From the NCBI GenBank assembly GCA_021788415.1, contig JAJYKR010000001.1, forward strand, positions 1 through 64,000: a stretch of DNA of 64,000 nucleotides. The letters are read 5' to 3'. How positions within the stretch are numbered: the stretch's first letter is position 1; every line of letters begins with the position of its first letter. Source of the stretch: an archaeon. Lineage in GTDB: Archaea > Thermoproteota > Nitrososphaeria > Nitrososphaerales > UBA183. Below, piece after piece: positions 25,043 to 33,333 of this stretch. Both the position numbers and the translations under genes were made by a program. The notes under the pieces were generated by a model, which worked only from the letters and a program-made list of their open reading frames with translations, ran no database searches and was not told the DNA's origin.

Positions 25043-25134
25043 GTGCTGTCACGTGCTAATGCTGTGAACATGAAAAAGGAATGGTTGACCCTTCTTGGAT
25101 CAACTTGCATCATCACTGCAACGCATCTGACCGA

Positions 25135-25407
25135 CTAATTACCGGTCTTACCGGAAGACTCTGAGGTAGGTGCTGTCGACGTGTCCGAAGTCTGCGCGAC
25201 CTGCCCGGTAGCAAACCTATCTGAGACTTGAGTGACCTTTATCCTTACATTCTGGCCTTGCTTTGTTCCAGGTACAAAGACGACAAATCCTTCTATCCTG
25301 GTAAGACCATCACCACGTCCGCTGACTTCGGAGATGCTGACGTTGTACTCCTTTGCCCACTTCAACTGGTTTGTTGAAGGAATCGGAGCGACTTCTGTAC
25401 CCCCCAC
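25135..25407 (-). CDS. TRAM domain protein
   Basis: A 90-residue protein made of one TRAM domain (about residues 15-75), recognised by YNVSISEVSGRGDGLTRIEG, F-V-V-F-V-P-G-T-K and KVTQVSDRFATGQV. TRAM is a small OB-like RNA-binding fold; single-domain archaeal TRAM proteins are thought to act as RNA chaperones, including in cold response in methanogens. The C-terminus is a Ser/Thr-rich tail. It is convergent with the TFB gene and lies in the island, where it may be one of several paralogues. Confidence 0.85.
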   Translation of the reverse strand: MGGTEVAPIPSTNQLKWAKEYNVSISEVSGRGDGLTRIEGFVVFVPGTKQGQNVRIKVTQVSDRFATGQVAQTSDTSTAPTSESSGKTGN

Positions 25408-26023
25408 GACTGCCGTATCCTCCTCGCTGTCCGAAACTCGTTTTTCCTCACATCCTACCGTTGTTCCATCGAGATAGCAAACGCGCTCGCAATGACCTGG
25501 TTAAGGGTCACAATCGCCGCAGTGAGAGTAGTTGCACAGGACACAGGCCGGGGTTGGTCAGGTTGACTTTTTCTTACTGGGCTCACCGCCATCGACAATC
25601 TGGGATGTTAGCCACTCCTCATAGGAATCCGTTGGCAGGTCCGCCTTCTCGCCTTTAGGTGACTATCTCATCAGGTCCCGGTTAATGGGGCGATTTAAGG
25701 CCTGGAGCAAGATTGCTGCTCACATTCAACAAGCTCTGAGACGAAAGGTTTGGAGAAGGCCCCCACCATATCTGAGAGCCCGCACCCCCCATGAAGGTCG
25801 TGTGAGATCCCTGCGAGTGAACCACATCCATCCGGTTTGTTGTTCACGGTGTTAGATGTCGAGTCGAAGCAAACCCATCGGAAGGAGTACAATTCGGAAC
25901 TCGCCGTCGCTCTCGTCGATGTCGTCACCCTCGAGGCTACCGGTCCCTAGGGCCCGCGGCGGGACAAGGGTATCTGGCCCTGACGGTCAAGGTTTAAGCC
26001 GTTCAGAGGGCAATCCTTGGAGG
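25408..26023. other. Stretch without a recognisable gene at the island's right end
   Basis: About 600 bases. A minus-strand frame reading GEKADLPTDSYEEWLTSQIV (about 25570-25660) looks protein-like but has no normal start. The last 40 bases contain the GGTTTAAG promoter box (about 25994) of the hydrolase gene. Nothing else is recognisable. Confidence 0.45.
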
Positions 26024-26893
26024 TTGGAGCGCAGAGAAGGGTACGCCTCAGTCCTCGGGTTCGACCTCTTCTATCGCCAGTTCGGCGACCCCACGAAGGG
26101 GGATGTCCTCGGCCTTCACGGAGGCCCAGGCGCCACCCACGACTACCTGCTTCCCCTGGCCGACCTGGCGAGCCACGGCTACCGGGTGACGCTCTACGAC
26201 CAGCTAGGATGCGGCAGGTCGCAGGTCCCGAAAGATCCGGCCCTCTTCGTGCCGGAGCATTACGTGGAGGAGGTGGAAGAGTTCCGGAGGGAGATGAACC
26301 TGGGGCGGCCGCACCTCATAGGCTCAAGCTGGGGCGGGCTGCTCGCGATAGCCTATGCTCTGAAGTACCAGCGTAACATGTCGACGCTGACCACAGTCGG
26401 GGGCCTCCACAGCGTCCCCCTGACGGTAAGGGAGATGCAGCGGATGAAGAAGAAGCTCCCTGCGGGCGTCCAGAAGGCATTGGTGAAGTATGAAACCCTG
26501 GGGGAGTACGAGAACCCCGAGTACGCCGACGCGGTGATGGTATACTACAAGAAGCACCTGTGCAGGCTGGACCCCTGGCCCGCCGAAGTAAGCTATTCCT
26601 TGGAACACATCAGCAAGCCTGTGTACGGGACAATGAACGGGCCAAACGAATTCACCATAATAGGCAACATCCGCTACTGGGACGTCACCAGCCGGCTTCG
26701 CACGATAAGGGTCCCTGCCCTGATCCTGGGCGGGCGGTACGACGAGGTCTCGCCCGTAGTCGCCAGGGAGCTCCACCGGCACATCAGGGGCTCAGAGTTG
26801 ACCATCTTTCCGAAGAGTTCCCACCTCGCCTTCTGGGAGGAGAGGAGCGCCTTTATGAAGCGCGTCGTCCGCTTCCTTGGTGAGCACAGCTAG
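26024..26893 (+). CDS. Alpha/beta hydrolase, proline iminopeptidase-like
   Basis: A 289-residue alpha/beta hydrolase of the S33 peptidase type. It has the oxyanion motif H-G-G-P-G (residues 32-36), nucleophile Ser102 in G-S-S-W-G-G, acid Asp in GGRYDEVSP and His in SSHLAFWEE. Relatives such as tricorn factor F1 and proline iminopeptidase release N-terminal residues from short peptides. TTG 26024 is chosen because a GGTTTAAG box is centred 30 nt before it; the frame is open further upstream to 25856, but that stretch lacks the protein's usual composition. Confidence 0.85.
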   Translation: MERREGYASVLGFDLFYRQFGDPTKGDVLGLHGGPGATHDYLLPLADLASHGYRVTLYDQLGCGRSQVPKDPALFVPEHYVEEVEEFRREMNLGRPHLIGSSWGGLLAIAYALKYQRNMSTLTTVGGLHSVPLTVREMQRMKKKLPAGVQKALVKYETLGEYENPEYADAVMVYYKKHLCRLDPWPAEVSYSLEHISKPVYGTMNGPNEFTIIGNIRYWDVTSRLRTIRVPALILGGRYDEVSPVVARELHRHIRGSELTIFPKSSHLAFWEERSAFMKRVVRFLGEHS

Positions 26894-26986
26894 GCACGGC
26901 GACCTCCTCAGGGAGCCGGTCGCCATAGGACAGACCTGCTCCCAGGGTGTGATCCCGGGAGCCGCTCCCCTTGAAGGGGCAGGTCG

Positions 26987-27517
26987 TCAGGCCCGTGGGC
27001 GTTCGGGGGCCGCACCAACCGCCAGGCCTTCTCCCGAGGCGAATCCACGGACCGCCCCCTCCTGGCCGTGCTCGATGAACTCCTGCTTCAGTGAGCGCAG
27101 GGTCGCCATGGCTCCATCGGCTCCCATGCGGCGCGTCCGGATGAGATAGGCCGCGAGCACACATCCGGTCCTCCCCTCCCCCGCGAGGCAGTGCACTAGG
27201 ACCGCCTTTCCCTCCTTCCTGCGGCTCAAGATGTACTCCACCGCCTTCTCCATGGAGTCGGCGTCGGGGGACTGATGGTCATGCATGGGCACGTGGCCCA
27301 GGCCCAATGCGAACCCAGACGTCCACGCTCCCGGGAGCGGCTCTTCCGTGAGCGTTAAGATGCTCCCTATCCCTCTCTTGACCAGCCATCCCACCTGCCC
27401 CCTGGAAGCCGGGTAGCCAGACCCTGCGAGGGATCCGGTTTCCACCCAGACGAAACCCGTCGGGCTGTCAGACACCAAAGCCCTGAGCCTTCTGAGGAGT
27501 ACGCCACCGGTGCCCAA
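26987..27517 (-). CDS. Dual-specificity-type protein tyrosine phosphatase
   Basis: Cytoplasmic Cys-based phosphatase of about 176 residues. The P-loop is V-H-C-L-A-G-E-G-R-T-G with nucleophile Cys110 and Arg116; Asp80 in PMHDHQSPD is the likely general acid. Short archaeal enzymes of this type dephosphorylate Tyr or Ser/Thr residues. The last 25 residues are Ala/Gly/Pro-rich and variable. TTG 27517 has a TTCTAAAA box 28 nt upstream. Confidence 0.88.
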   Translation of the reverse strand: MGTGGVLLRRLRALVSDSPTGFVWVETGSLAGSGYPASRGQVGWLVKRGIGSILTLTEEPLPGAWTSGFALGLGHVPMHDHQSPDADSMEKAVEYILSRRKEGKAVLVHCLAGEGRTGCVLAAYLIRTRRMGADGAMATLRSLKQEFIEHGQEGAVRGFASGEGLAVGAAPERPRA

Positions 27518-27555
27518 TTCGGAGCTTTCCGGCCTCCTGCCGTTTTAGAACCTTT

Positions 27556-27849
27556 TCAGGCCTCGAGGACTTCGAGCTTGCCGTAGCGGCCGACGTTCAG
27601 CCGCAGTTCCCCGCGGAAGCTGTTCGTGTAGCCGTTGGTGATCCTCACCTTGGAGCCCTGTTTCACCATGTCTATCTGATCGTCCCAGAGCGAGAGCTTA
27701 ATCTGACCAGTTTCGTCCTTTAGCATGCAGTCCGCCACCCTCGCTTCCCCCCCGGTCCTCAGGTTGACGCTCCTCGGTTCGGCCATCTCGACGATCTCAC
27801 CCTCTGCGTCGACTCTCCTCATGCCGTCGCGCAGATCGTGTATGTTCAT
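27556..27849 (-). CDS. OB-fold single-stranded nucleic-acid-binding protein
   Basis: A 97-residue single OB fold of the RPA/SSB type: VDAEGEIVEMAEPRSVN, TGGEARVADCMLKDETG, I-K-L-S-L-W-D-D and KVRITNGYTNSFRGELRLNVG follow the order of archaeal SSB strands. It likely binds single-stranded DNA or RNA. ATG 27849 is preferred because a TTAAATAAT box is centred 28 nt upstream; the longer in-frame start at 27885 overlaps that box. It is divergent from the GT4 gene. Confidence 0.85.
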   Translation of the reverse strand: MNIHDLRDGMRRVDAEGEIVEMAEPRSVNLRTGGEARVADCMLKDETGQIKLSLWDDQIDMVKQGSKVRITNGYTNSFRGELRLNVGRYGKLEVLEA

Positions 27850-27946
27850 GTGAGTCGTTGGGCGCGGGAAAGCATTATTTAACATTGAAGCGCTTGAAGG
27901 GGCTTCGGAAACCGTTTAATGAGAAAGAGTTCGGCTGGCCCAGCCG

Positions 27947-28978
27947 TTGATTACATGGCTTGAGGGCGCCGCCTTCATCCTGGCGCTCGCCGCCCCCTTC
28001 TTCCTCCTCCTGGGGCTCTTCCCTTCGTACCTCAGAGCCCTCACCAGGCTGGGGCGCGTAGCTGAGGACGCCCACAAGAGCCCGCCGACCAAGGTCCCCA
28101 TGCCCGCCGGGCCTCTCCTCTTCGCAGGCCTGGTCGTCGGAGAGTTCGCAGTAGCTTTAGGATTCAGGACCCTGGTCCCCGTTGCCGTGGCGGCGGGGGC
28201 TGGCGTGGCCTTCGCCATCGGGCTCGTCGATGACCTCTACGTCCTGGGGGGGAAGACCAAACCACTCCTGCTGCTCCTCGCCGGCCTCGCCTTCGTCTCA
28301 ATGGCTGTCCTGCAGCCCACGCTCTATCGGGCCGACATCTACTTCCCAATCCTCGGGGATACGGCCCCTCACTTCATCATCTACACAATCCTGGCGGTGG
28401 CAGCATTCCCGGTGGTGGCCAACGCGTTCAATATGATGGACGCGTTCAACGGCGAGATATCCTGGTTCACTCTTCTCACCTCGCTGGCGCTTCTGGCCGG
28501 CGTGACCCTCCGCGCCCTCTTCCAGAGTGGGTTCTCAGTCTCCAGGGTCGCCTCCACCCTCCCCCTGGTCGGGGTCGCTGGCGCCTTCCTGGCCTACAAC
28601 CGCTTCCCTTCGAAGGCCTTCGACGGGGACAGCGGCAGCCTCATGTTCGGCGCCGCCTTCGCTGGGCTCGCAGTCACAGGAGGGGTCGAGATCGCCGCCA
28701 TCATAGCCATCGTCCCGGCGATACTGAACTCGTTCTACACCCTCTCCAGCGTCAGGGGGTTCGTCGAGAGAAGAAAGATGGCTTCAAGGCCTACATACAT
28801 AGGCGAAGACGGGCTTCTCCACGCTTCCGTGGAGAAGGACGCGCCTAACACCCTTGTGCGGCTTGTCCTCCTGACTTCGTCGATGACCGAGTTGGAGCTA
28901 GTGGCGAGCATCGTCGCCCTGACCGCTGTGGCCTGCGTGTTCTCTGTGGCCACTTCCGTGCTGACCTGGGTGTTCTAG
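27947..28978 (+). CDS. Glycosyltransferase family 4 (GlcNAc-1-phosphate transferase, AglH/WecA/MraY-like)
   Basis: A 343-residue polytopic membrane enzyme that transfers a sugar 1-phosphate from a UDP-sugar to a polyprenyl (dolichol) phosphate. The catalytic loops are visible: D-D in G-L-V-D-D-L-Y near residue 95, N-A-F-N-M-M-D near residue 162, and the loop FPSKAFDGDSGS near residue 225. In archaea this step starts N-glycan or polymer assembly on the lipid carrier. TTG 27947 has a GTTTAATG box 30 nt upstream. It heads the glycan gene group that follows. Confidence 0.88.
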   Translation: MITWLEGAAFILALAAPFFLLLGLFPSYLRALTRLGRVAEDAHKSPPTKVPMPAGPLLFAGLVVGEFAVALGFRTLVPVAVAAGAGVAFAIGLVDDLYVLGGKTKPLLLLLAGLAFVSMAVLQPTLYRADIYFPILGDTAPHFIIYTILAVAAFPVVANAFNMMDAFNGEISWFTLLTSLALLAGVTLRALFQSGFSVSRVASTLPLVGVAGAFLAYNRFPSKAFDGDSGSLMFGAAFAGLAVTGGVEIAAIIAIVPAILNSFYTLSSVRGFVERRKMASRPTYIGEDGLLHASVEKDAPNTLVRLVLLTSSMTELELVASIVALTAVACVFSVATSVLTWVF

Positions 28979-28979
28979 C

Positions 28980-29231
28980 TTGAAGCTCTTCCCTCTCTTA
29001 ATGATAGAGTTCGTGGCTTTCCTGCTCATAATCCTAGAAACCTATGTCTTCTTCACCCTCGTCGTCCCCCTCGGGCCCATACCGCACACCCTCACAGACT
29101 ACACGACCCTCGCCCTGCTCAAGATGTTCCTGATCCTCGTCTTGGGGGCCCTCTGGTTCATCGTCCTAGACGGCCTGACCAGACTCTACGTGCGGTCCAG
29201 GGTCAGGAGCGCTCCCAGGCCTTCATCTTAG
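28980..29231 (+). CDS. Small two-helix membrane protein
   Basis: An 83-residue protein with hydrophobic helices at about residues 6-28 and 45-65 and a basic C-terminus (YVRSRVRS). Its TTG start is 1 nt after the GT4 stop, so it is co-transcribed and may be an accessory subunit of that transferase. The 3' end overlaps the convergent acyltransferase gene by 29 nt. No family is recognised. Confidence 0.65.
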   Translation: MKLFPLLMIEFVAFLLIILETYVFFTLVVPLGPIPHTLTDYTTLALLKMFLILVLGALWFIVLDGLTRLYVRSRVRSAPRPSS

Positions 29232-29694
29232 CGTCGAACTCCTTCCTGCTGTACACGACCCTGGCCGGGACCCCCATCACCACTTTCTCGGGAGGCACGT
29301 CCTTGGTGACCACGGCCCCCATGGCGACCACGGCCCTCCGCCCCACAGTCACCCCCGCCTTGATGACCGCCCTAGCGCCGATGACCGCCCCGTCCTCGAT
29401 GGTCACTCCGATCATCTTCTTGCTAGGGGGGTACGGGTCATTGGTCAGGACGGCGGCGGGGCCTATGAACACCCCCTTCCCTATCCTGGACATGGGGGGG
29501 ATGTACACGCTCCCCTCGATCATCGTCCCGCTCCCCACCTTCACGTCGTAGTCTACGTGGGCCAGGGAGCCGATCTTCACATCGTCCCCTATCTCCGAAC
29601 CCTTCCCGACGTACGAGAAATGCCACACGCGCACGTTCTTCCCGAGCTTCGCCTCCGGCGAGATGAAGTTGACTATCTTCGTCTTCTCACCCAA
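29203..29694 (-). CDS. Hexapeptide-repeat acetyltransferase (WbpD-like)
   Basis: A 163-residue left-handed beta-helix acyltransferase. Imperfect hexapeptide repeats run through most of the protein (IGDDVKIGSLAHVDYDVKVG, IEDGAVIGARAVIKAG) and end with the conserved GVPARVV. Relatives N-acetylate the 3-amino group of UDP-2-acetamido-3-amino-hexuronic acids. It overlaps the dehydrogenase gene upstream by 8 nt, and such dehydrogenase-acetyltransferase pairs make diacetylated sugars of surface glycans. Confidence 0.87.
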   Translation of the reverse strand: MGEKTKIVNFISPEAKLGKNVRVWHFSYVGKGSEIGDDVKIGSLAHVDYDVKVGSGTMIEGSVYIPPMSRIGKGVFIGPAAVLTNDPYPPSKKMIGVTIEDGAVIGARAVIKAGVTVGRRAVVAMGAVVTKDVPPEKVVMGVPARVVYSRKEFDAKMKAWERS

Positions 29695-30625
29695 GGTAGA
29701 TCGGCGCCCCCGACGCGCTAGACGCCAGCACAGCTTCTGCCACCCTGAGGACGTTCAGACCGTCCTGGCCGGTGACTAGGGGCTGCCTCTTCTCTTCAAT
29801 AGCAGAGATGAACTCCTTCAGCTCGAGGGTCAGCGGCTCCTGGACCGGCCTGGTGGGGACGGTGGTAAGGTCGCCCTCGTGGATGCTGGTCTGCTGCGTC
29901 ACGAAGTCGACGTCAACTACCCCTCCAGAGAAGACGGCGCTCATGGTCCTCACCCGGTTGGGGGTGATCCAGTTGGTAACCAGGAATGCCGTCCTCTGAC
30001 CCGAGAAGCCCAGCAGGATGGTCGCGAAGTCTTCGTGCTCCGGAGGGACGCGCATGGACCCTACCCTCGAGTAGACGACCTTCGGCACCTCCCCGAAGAG
30101 CCAGCAGGCGGTGTCGATATCGTGGACCGACGCGTCCTGCACGATGCCCACGTCGCTGATGCCGGCCCCCCTCCTGTTCTCCCTGTGGAACTCCAAGAGG
30201 ATCGGGTCTCCAAGCTTCTTCTCGGATATCATCCGCTTGAGAGCGGCGATGGGCGGGTTGAAGCGTTCGATGAACCCCACCGTAACGGCCCTGTTTGCCC
30301 TCCGCGCCGCTTCGATTAGCGCTCCGCCGTCCTTCACCGTGGTCGACAGCGGTTTCTCGACGAATGTGTTGAGCCCCGCGGCCAGCGTCCTGCTTGCTAT
30401 CTGAAAGTGGGTCGTCGCCGGGGTGCATATCGTGACGCCGTCCAGCTGCTCCTTGCCGAGCATCGCCTCCAGCGAGCCGTAGGCAGGGACGCGGTACTTC
30501 TTCGAGAACGCCTCCGCCCTCTCTAGGTTCATGTCGCACACCGCAGCCAGGCACTGAAGCTCGTTTAGGACCCGGACGTGATTCTTCCCCCATCCCCCGG
30601 TACCAACGACGGCTATGCGCGTCAT
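29687..30625 (-). CDS. Gfo/Idh/MocA-family sugar dehydrogenase (WbpB-like)
   Basis: A 312-residue NAD(P)-dependent oxidoreductase with an N-terminal Rossmann fold (V-V-G-T-G-G-W-G, residues 6-13), the conserved V-E-K-P-L-S near residue 95 and the substrate-domain segment DASVHDIDTACWLFG with the catalytic His. It probably oxidises C3 of a UDP-N-acetylhexuronic acid so that an amino group can be added. It is translationally linked to the acetyltransferase; the aminotransferase that would act between them is not in the window. Confidence 0.88.
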   Translation of the reverse strand: MTRIAVVGTGGWGKNHVRVLNELQCLAAVCDMNLERAEAFSKKYRVPAYGSLEAMLGKEQLDGVTICTPATTHFQIASRTLAAGLNTFVEKPLSTTVKDGGALIEAARRANRAVTVGFIERFNPPIAALKRMISEKKLGDPILLEFHRENRRGAGISDVGIVQDASVHDIDTACWLFGEVPKVVYSRVGSMRVPPEHEDFATILLGFSGQRTAFLVTNWITPNRVRTMSAVFSGGVVDVDFVTQQTSIHEGDLTTVPTRPVQEPLTLELKEFISAIEEKRQPLVTGQDGLNVLRVAEAVLASSASGAPIYLG

Positions 30626-30668
30626 CAGTTTCGCCGCCTTGAGGAAACAGGATTTAGGGTTATGTCGT

Positions 30669-31796
30669 TCACTCTCTTTTCAGGCCCGGGGTAGCTGAGA
30701 TGATGGTGGTCTCGCCGCCCCTCATGCTCTTCCCCGACGACTTCAGCGCGTCCAGGTCGTCCTTGGAGCAGACTATCACCACGTTGTGCTTGAGCGGGTC
30801 GAAGAGCCCCGGCCCTCCCTTGGCCCTCCCTGCCACGAGCTCCACGTCTGTCACGTAGTCCCTGAGCCTCTGCTGAATGCTGTCGGCCACCTGTAATCGC
30901 TCTCCGCGCATCTCGTACCTGTCAAGCGCCCACAGCAACGAGATCTTCGTCCGGCTTGCTTTCAGCTGCTTCTCCTTCAGCGCCTCCCTTGTTTCGTCCA
31001 CAACGTACCTGATGTAATTGTCGAAGCTCTTCAGCGTGGCCCCGGCCAGGTACGATATCGACTCGCCAGTCTCTTCGCTGGCCTGGATGGCCTTCAGCTC
31101 ATAGAGGTACCTCGAGAACTCGTCCAGGTACACCCCCGACGTGCGCTGGAGCGAAACCTTCGCCTCTCGCGCCTTCCTGGCTACTTCGATCTCCGTCACC
31201 GAGGCCACAGCGGTCTCCATGACCGTCGCCGCATACTCGAGCTCCGCAGAGAACACGTTCTGGGAGCTCTGAGAGTAGCCCAGGCCCTGGAGGGGCCCGT
31301 TCTCCTGGGCACCGGCGAAGGCCACCACCGCCGGCTTGTTCTCCCTCGGCCTGAGGGGCATGTAAGCGTAGGTCAGCGTGGAGCCTACCTGGAGCCCGGT
31401 CTGCTTCTCCACAAGCATGATGTTCTCAGAGTTCCCTCCAGGGCCCGAGGGGAGCGCGTTGACCAGGCTGACCCCCTTGGACAGATACTTCGCCAGATCC
31501 CGCAGCTTTGAGCCGGCTTCGATGAGGGTCTCTTCCGACGGCCGCCTCAATCTGGGTGTGAAGAAGACTACCTGCGCCTCTCCTAGGACCTGCTCGAGCG
31601 GCTTGAAGCTGAGCAGGGGCTCCTCTGCCATCACCTCCTGCAGGACAGGGTTCTTCTTCATGAATCCTGGCTCCAGTTCCATGGCCATCTGGAGCGTCTC
31701 ATCCACGATCGTGACTTGTGCCTTGTCGCCGATGTCGGCAGCCAGCCTGTACGCTTCACTGGTGAGCCCGTACATCGCTACCTGTATCTTTGGCAA
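30669..31796 (-). CDS. Nucleotide-sugar dehydrogenase-like protein with degenerate NAD site
   Basis: A protein of about 375 residues. The start MPKIQVAMYGLTSEAYRLAA looks like the first Rossmann strand of UDP-sugar dehydrogenases, but the Gly-rich loop is G-L-T-S-E-A instead of G-x-G-x-x-G. A long helical middle (about residues 190-330) follows, as in the dimerisation region of those enzymes, and no obvious catalytic Cys is seen near the expected place. It is probably a non-catalytic or altered homologue. TTG 31796 is chosen because an AGGAGG-like Shine-Dalgarno sequence precedes it; an AAGTATAATA box lies upstream. Confidence 0.6.
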   Translation of the reverse strand: MPKIQVAMYGLTSEAYRLAADIGDKAQVTIVDETLQMAMELEPGFMKKNPVLQEVMAEEPLLSFKPLEQVLGEAQVVFFTPRLRRPSEETLIEAGSKLRDLAKYLSKGVSLVNALPSGPGGNSENIMLVEKQTGLQVGSTLTYAYMPLRPRENKPAVVAFAGAQENGPLQGLGYSQSSQNVFSAELEYAATVMETAVASVTEIEVARKAREAKVSLQRTSGVYLDEFSRYLYELKAIQASEETGESISYLAGATLKSFDNYIRYVVDETREALKEKQLKASRTKISLLWALDRYEMRGERLQVADSIQQRLRDYVTDVELVAGRAKGGPGLFDPLKHNVVIVCSKDDLDALKSSGKSMRGGETTIISATPGLKRE

Positions 31797-31912
31797 AGGC
31801 TCCTCCTGGCTAAGCAATGGTTCGGTATTATACTTTGAAGGGGGCGCCGCGTCTTGAAACGGGGCAAACGGATTAGTATGCACCCGCCCGGTCTGTAATC
31901 GCGAGGCACGCG

Positions 31913-32965
31913 ATGAGAGTCTGGTTCGACGTTCTGACCCCCAAGCAGGTCCTGTTCTTCGGCCCTGCCATCGCCGAGCTTAGGGCCAGGGGAGCCGAGG
32001 TCCTGGCCACCTCCCGTAGGTACAGAGAGGTGGCCCCTCTCGCAGACCGGGCGCGGCTTGAGTTGACCTTCGTAGGCGAAAGAGGGCGCAGGGGCCCGGA
32101 GGAACAGCTTCTCGCAGCCACCAAGCGGCAGGAGGAGATGATACCATTGGTGGAGCGGTTTGGACCCCAGGTGGCAGTCTCCACAGCGTCAGCCGTGTGC
32201 GCCAGGGTCGCCTACGGGCTCGGGATCAAGCATCTGGCTGTGAACGACTCCCCACACTCCGAAGTGGCAGGAAGGCTCTCCCTCCCCTTGAGCCACCAGC
32301 TCCTGTGTCCGTGGATCATACCGTACAGCGCCTGGGCTCATTTCGGCGTCCGGAAGAACCAGGTGACCACCTACCGGGCGCTCGACCCTGCGGCTTGGCT
32401 GAAGAGGCAGCCCATGGCGGGCCCGGTCCCCAGGCTGGACCGGTCGAAGGACACCATCACAGTCAGGGTCCAGGAGAGCGACGCACCATATCTCGCTCGG
32501 GGGGACATGGGCTGGTCAGACAGGGTGCTCGCCTCACTGGTCAACGAGTTCCCTGACGCCAACATAGTGGCCCTCTGCAGATACGACTACCAGGTTGAGG
32601 ATGTGAAGGGCAAGTTCGGGTCAAGGGTCATCGTCCCGGAGGAGGTGGTGGGGGGGCACGACCTGCTAGCGGCCACGGACCTCTTCGTCGGGATGGGAGG
32701 GACAATGAGCGCGGAGGCCGCCCTGATGGGGGTCCCGACCATTTCCGCGTTCCAGGGTTCGCTATACACCGACAGGTATCTCACGAGGGTCGGGCTGCTG
32801 GAGAAGGCAAGGACACCCTCGTTGATAGTCTCCAGGGCAAGGCGCCTCCTGGCCGGCCCCTCCAGGACCAGCTTCGCCAGGAGGGCGAGGCGGGTGTTAG
32901 ACTCCATGGAGGACCCTGTCCCCAAGATTGCCGGGCAGATAGAGAAGGCCGCCAAGCAAGCCTAA
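31913..32965 (+). CDS. DUF354 family glycosyltransferase-like protein
   Basis: A 350-residue protein of the DUF354 family, with the typical start M-R-V-W-F-D-V-L-T-P-K-Q-V-L-F-F and the C-terminal G-M-G-G-T-M-S-A-E-A-A-L-M-G-V-P-T-I region that resembles the UDP-sugar-binding half of GT-B enzymes such as WecB and MurG. DUF354 members occur in archaeal surface-polysaccharide loci, but no reaction is established. It is divergent from the preceding gene and belongs by context to the same glycan set. Confidence 0.8.
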   Translation: MRVWFDVLTPKQVLFFGPAIAELRARGAEVLATSRRYREVAPLADRARLELTFVGERGRRGPEEQLLAATKRQEEMIPLVERFGPQVAVSTASAVCARVAYGLGIKHLAVNDSPHSEVAGRLSLPLSHQLLCPWIIPYSAWAHFGVRKNQVTTYRALDPAAWLKRQPMAGPVPRLDRSKDTITVRVQESDAPYLARGDMGWSDRVLASLVNEFPDANIVALCRYDYQVEDVKGKFGSRVIVPEEVVGGHDLLAATDLFVGMGGTMSAEAALMGVPTISAFQGSLYTDRYLTRVGLLEKARTPSLIVSRARRLLAGPSRTSFARRARRVLDSMEDPVPKIAGQIEKAAKQA

Positions 32966-32993
32966 ATCACCATGGGGGTGTGCGTCCACCCGC

Positions 32994-33067
32994 AGCCCGG
33001 TCGTCTAGTTGGTCAAGGATGGAGGCCTTTGGAGCCTTCGACCTAGGTTCGAATCCTAGCCGGGCTA
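32994..33067 (+). tRNA. tRNA-Gln (UUG)
   Basis: A 74-nt gene: acceptor AGCCCGG/CCGGGCT, anticodon stem GAGGC/GCCTT with loop CTTTGGA (anticodon UUG), T arm CTAGG-TTCGAAT-CCTAG, discriminator A, no encoded CCA, no intron. Its last bases also form the stop codon of the minus-strand frame at 33065-33277. Confidence 0.93.
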
Positions 33068-33277
33068 TCTGCAGAAGCCCAGAATGGGCTCGACCTGTTC
33101 AACGAAGTTTGGATCGCCTTTTGCCAGAACCCACTCGAGGCAAAGTTCTCGCAAGGCGGCCAATCCCATCGAGTACCCTGTGGACATGAAGGAAAACGGT
33201 GCCCGTGGAACTCCCACGTCCAATCGGGGAGCAGGCCTCTCTTCGAATTGGTTGGCTGTCGCATGAGGGCGGCTCAC
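33065..33277 (-). CDS. Short uncharacterised ORF next to tRNA-Gln
   Basis: A 70-residue frame (GTG start) whose second half, MSTGYSMGLAALRELCLEWV and onward to EPILGFCR, looks like a real amphipathic protein segment. It starts about 28 nt from the AT-rich palindrome shared with arsR, as a leaderless transcript would. The stop lies inside the tRNA. It may be a small protein or a fragment left at the tRNA; I cannot assign a family. Confidence 0.35.
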   Translation of the reverse strand: MSRPHATANQFEERPAPRLDVGVPRAPFSFMSTGYSMGLAALRELCLEWVLAKGDPNFVEQVEPILGFCR

Positions 33278-33297
33278 AGGCCTGAGATTGCCACTCA

Positions 33298-33311
33298 ATA
33301 TATTAATATAT
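33298..33311. promoter_or_regulatory. Palindromic TATA/operator region of arsR
   Basis: ATATATTAATATAT is a perfect 14-bp palindrome centred 29 nt before ATG 33334 of arsR, so it can serve as TATA box and as a symmetric binding site for the ArsR dimer, which would block TBP. It could also serve the divergent small ORF. Confidence 0.55.
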
Positions 33312-33333
33312 GTCAATCCATATCTCTGCCACG

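Noticed and set aside
25570..25660. Protein-like minus-strand peptide GEKADLPTDSYEEWLTSQIV
   Set aside because: No ATG, GTG or TTG, no promoter box, only about 34 codons; too weak for a gene call.
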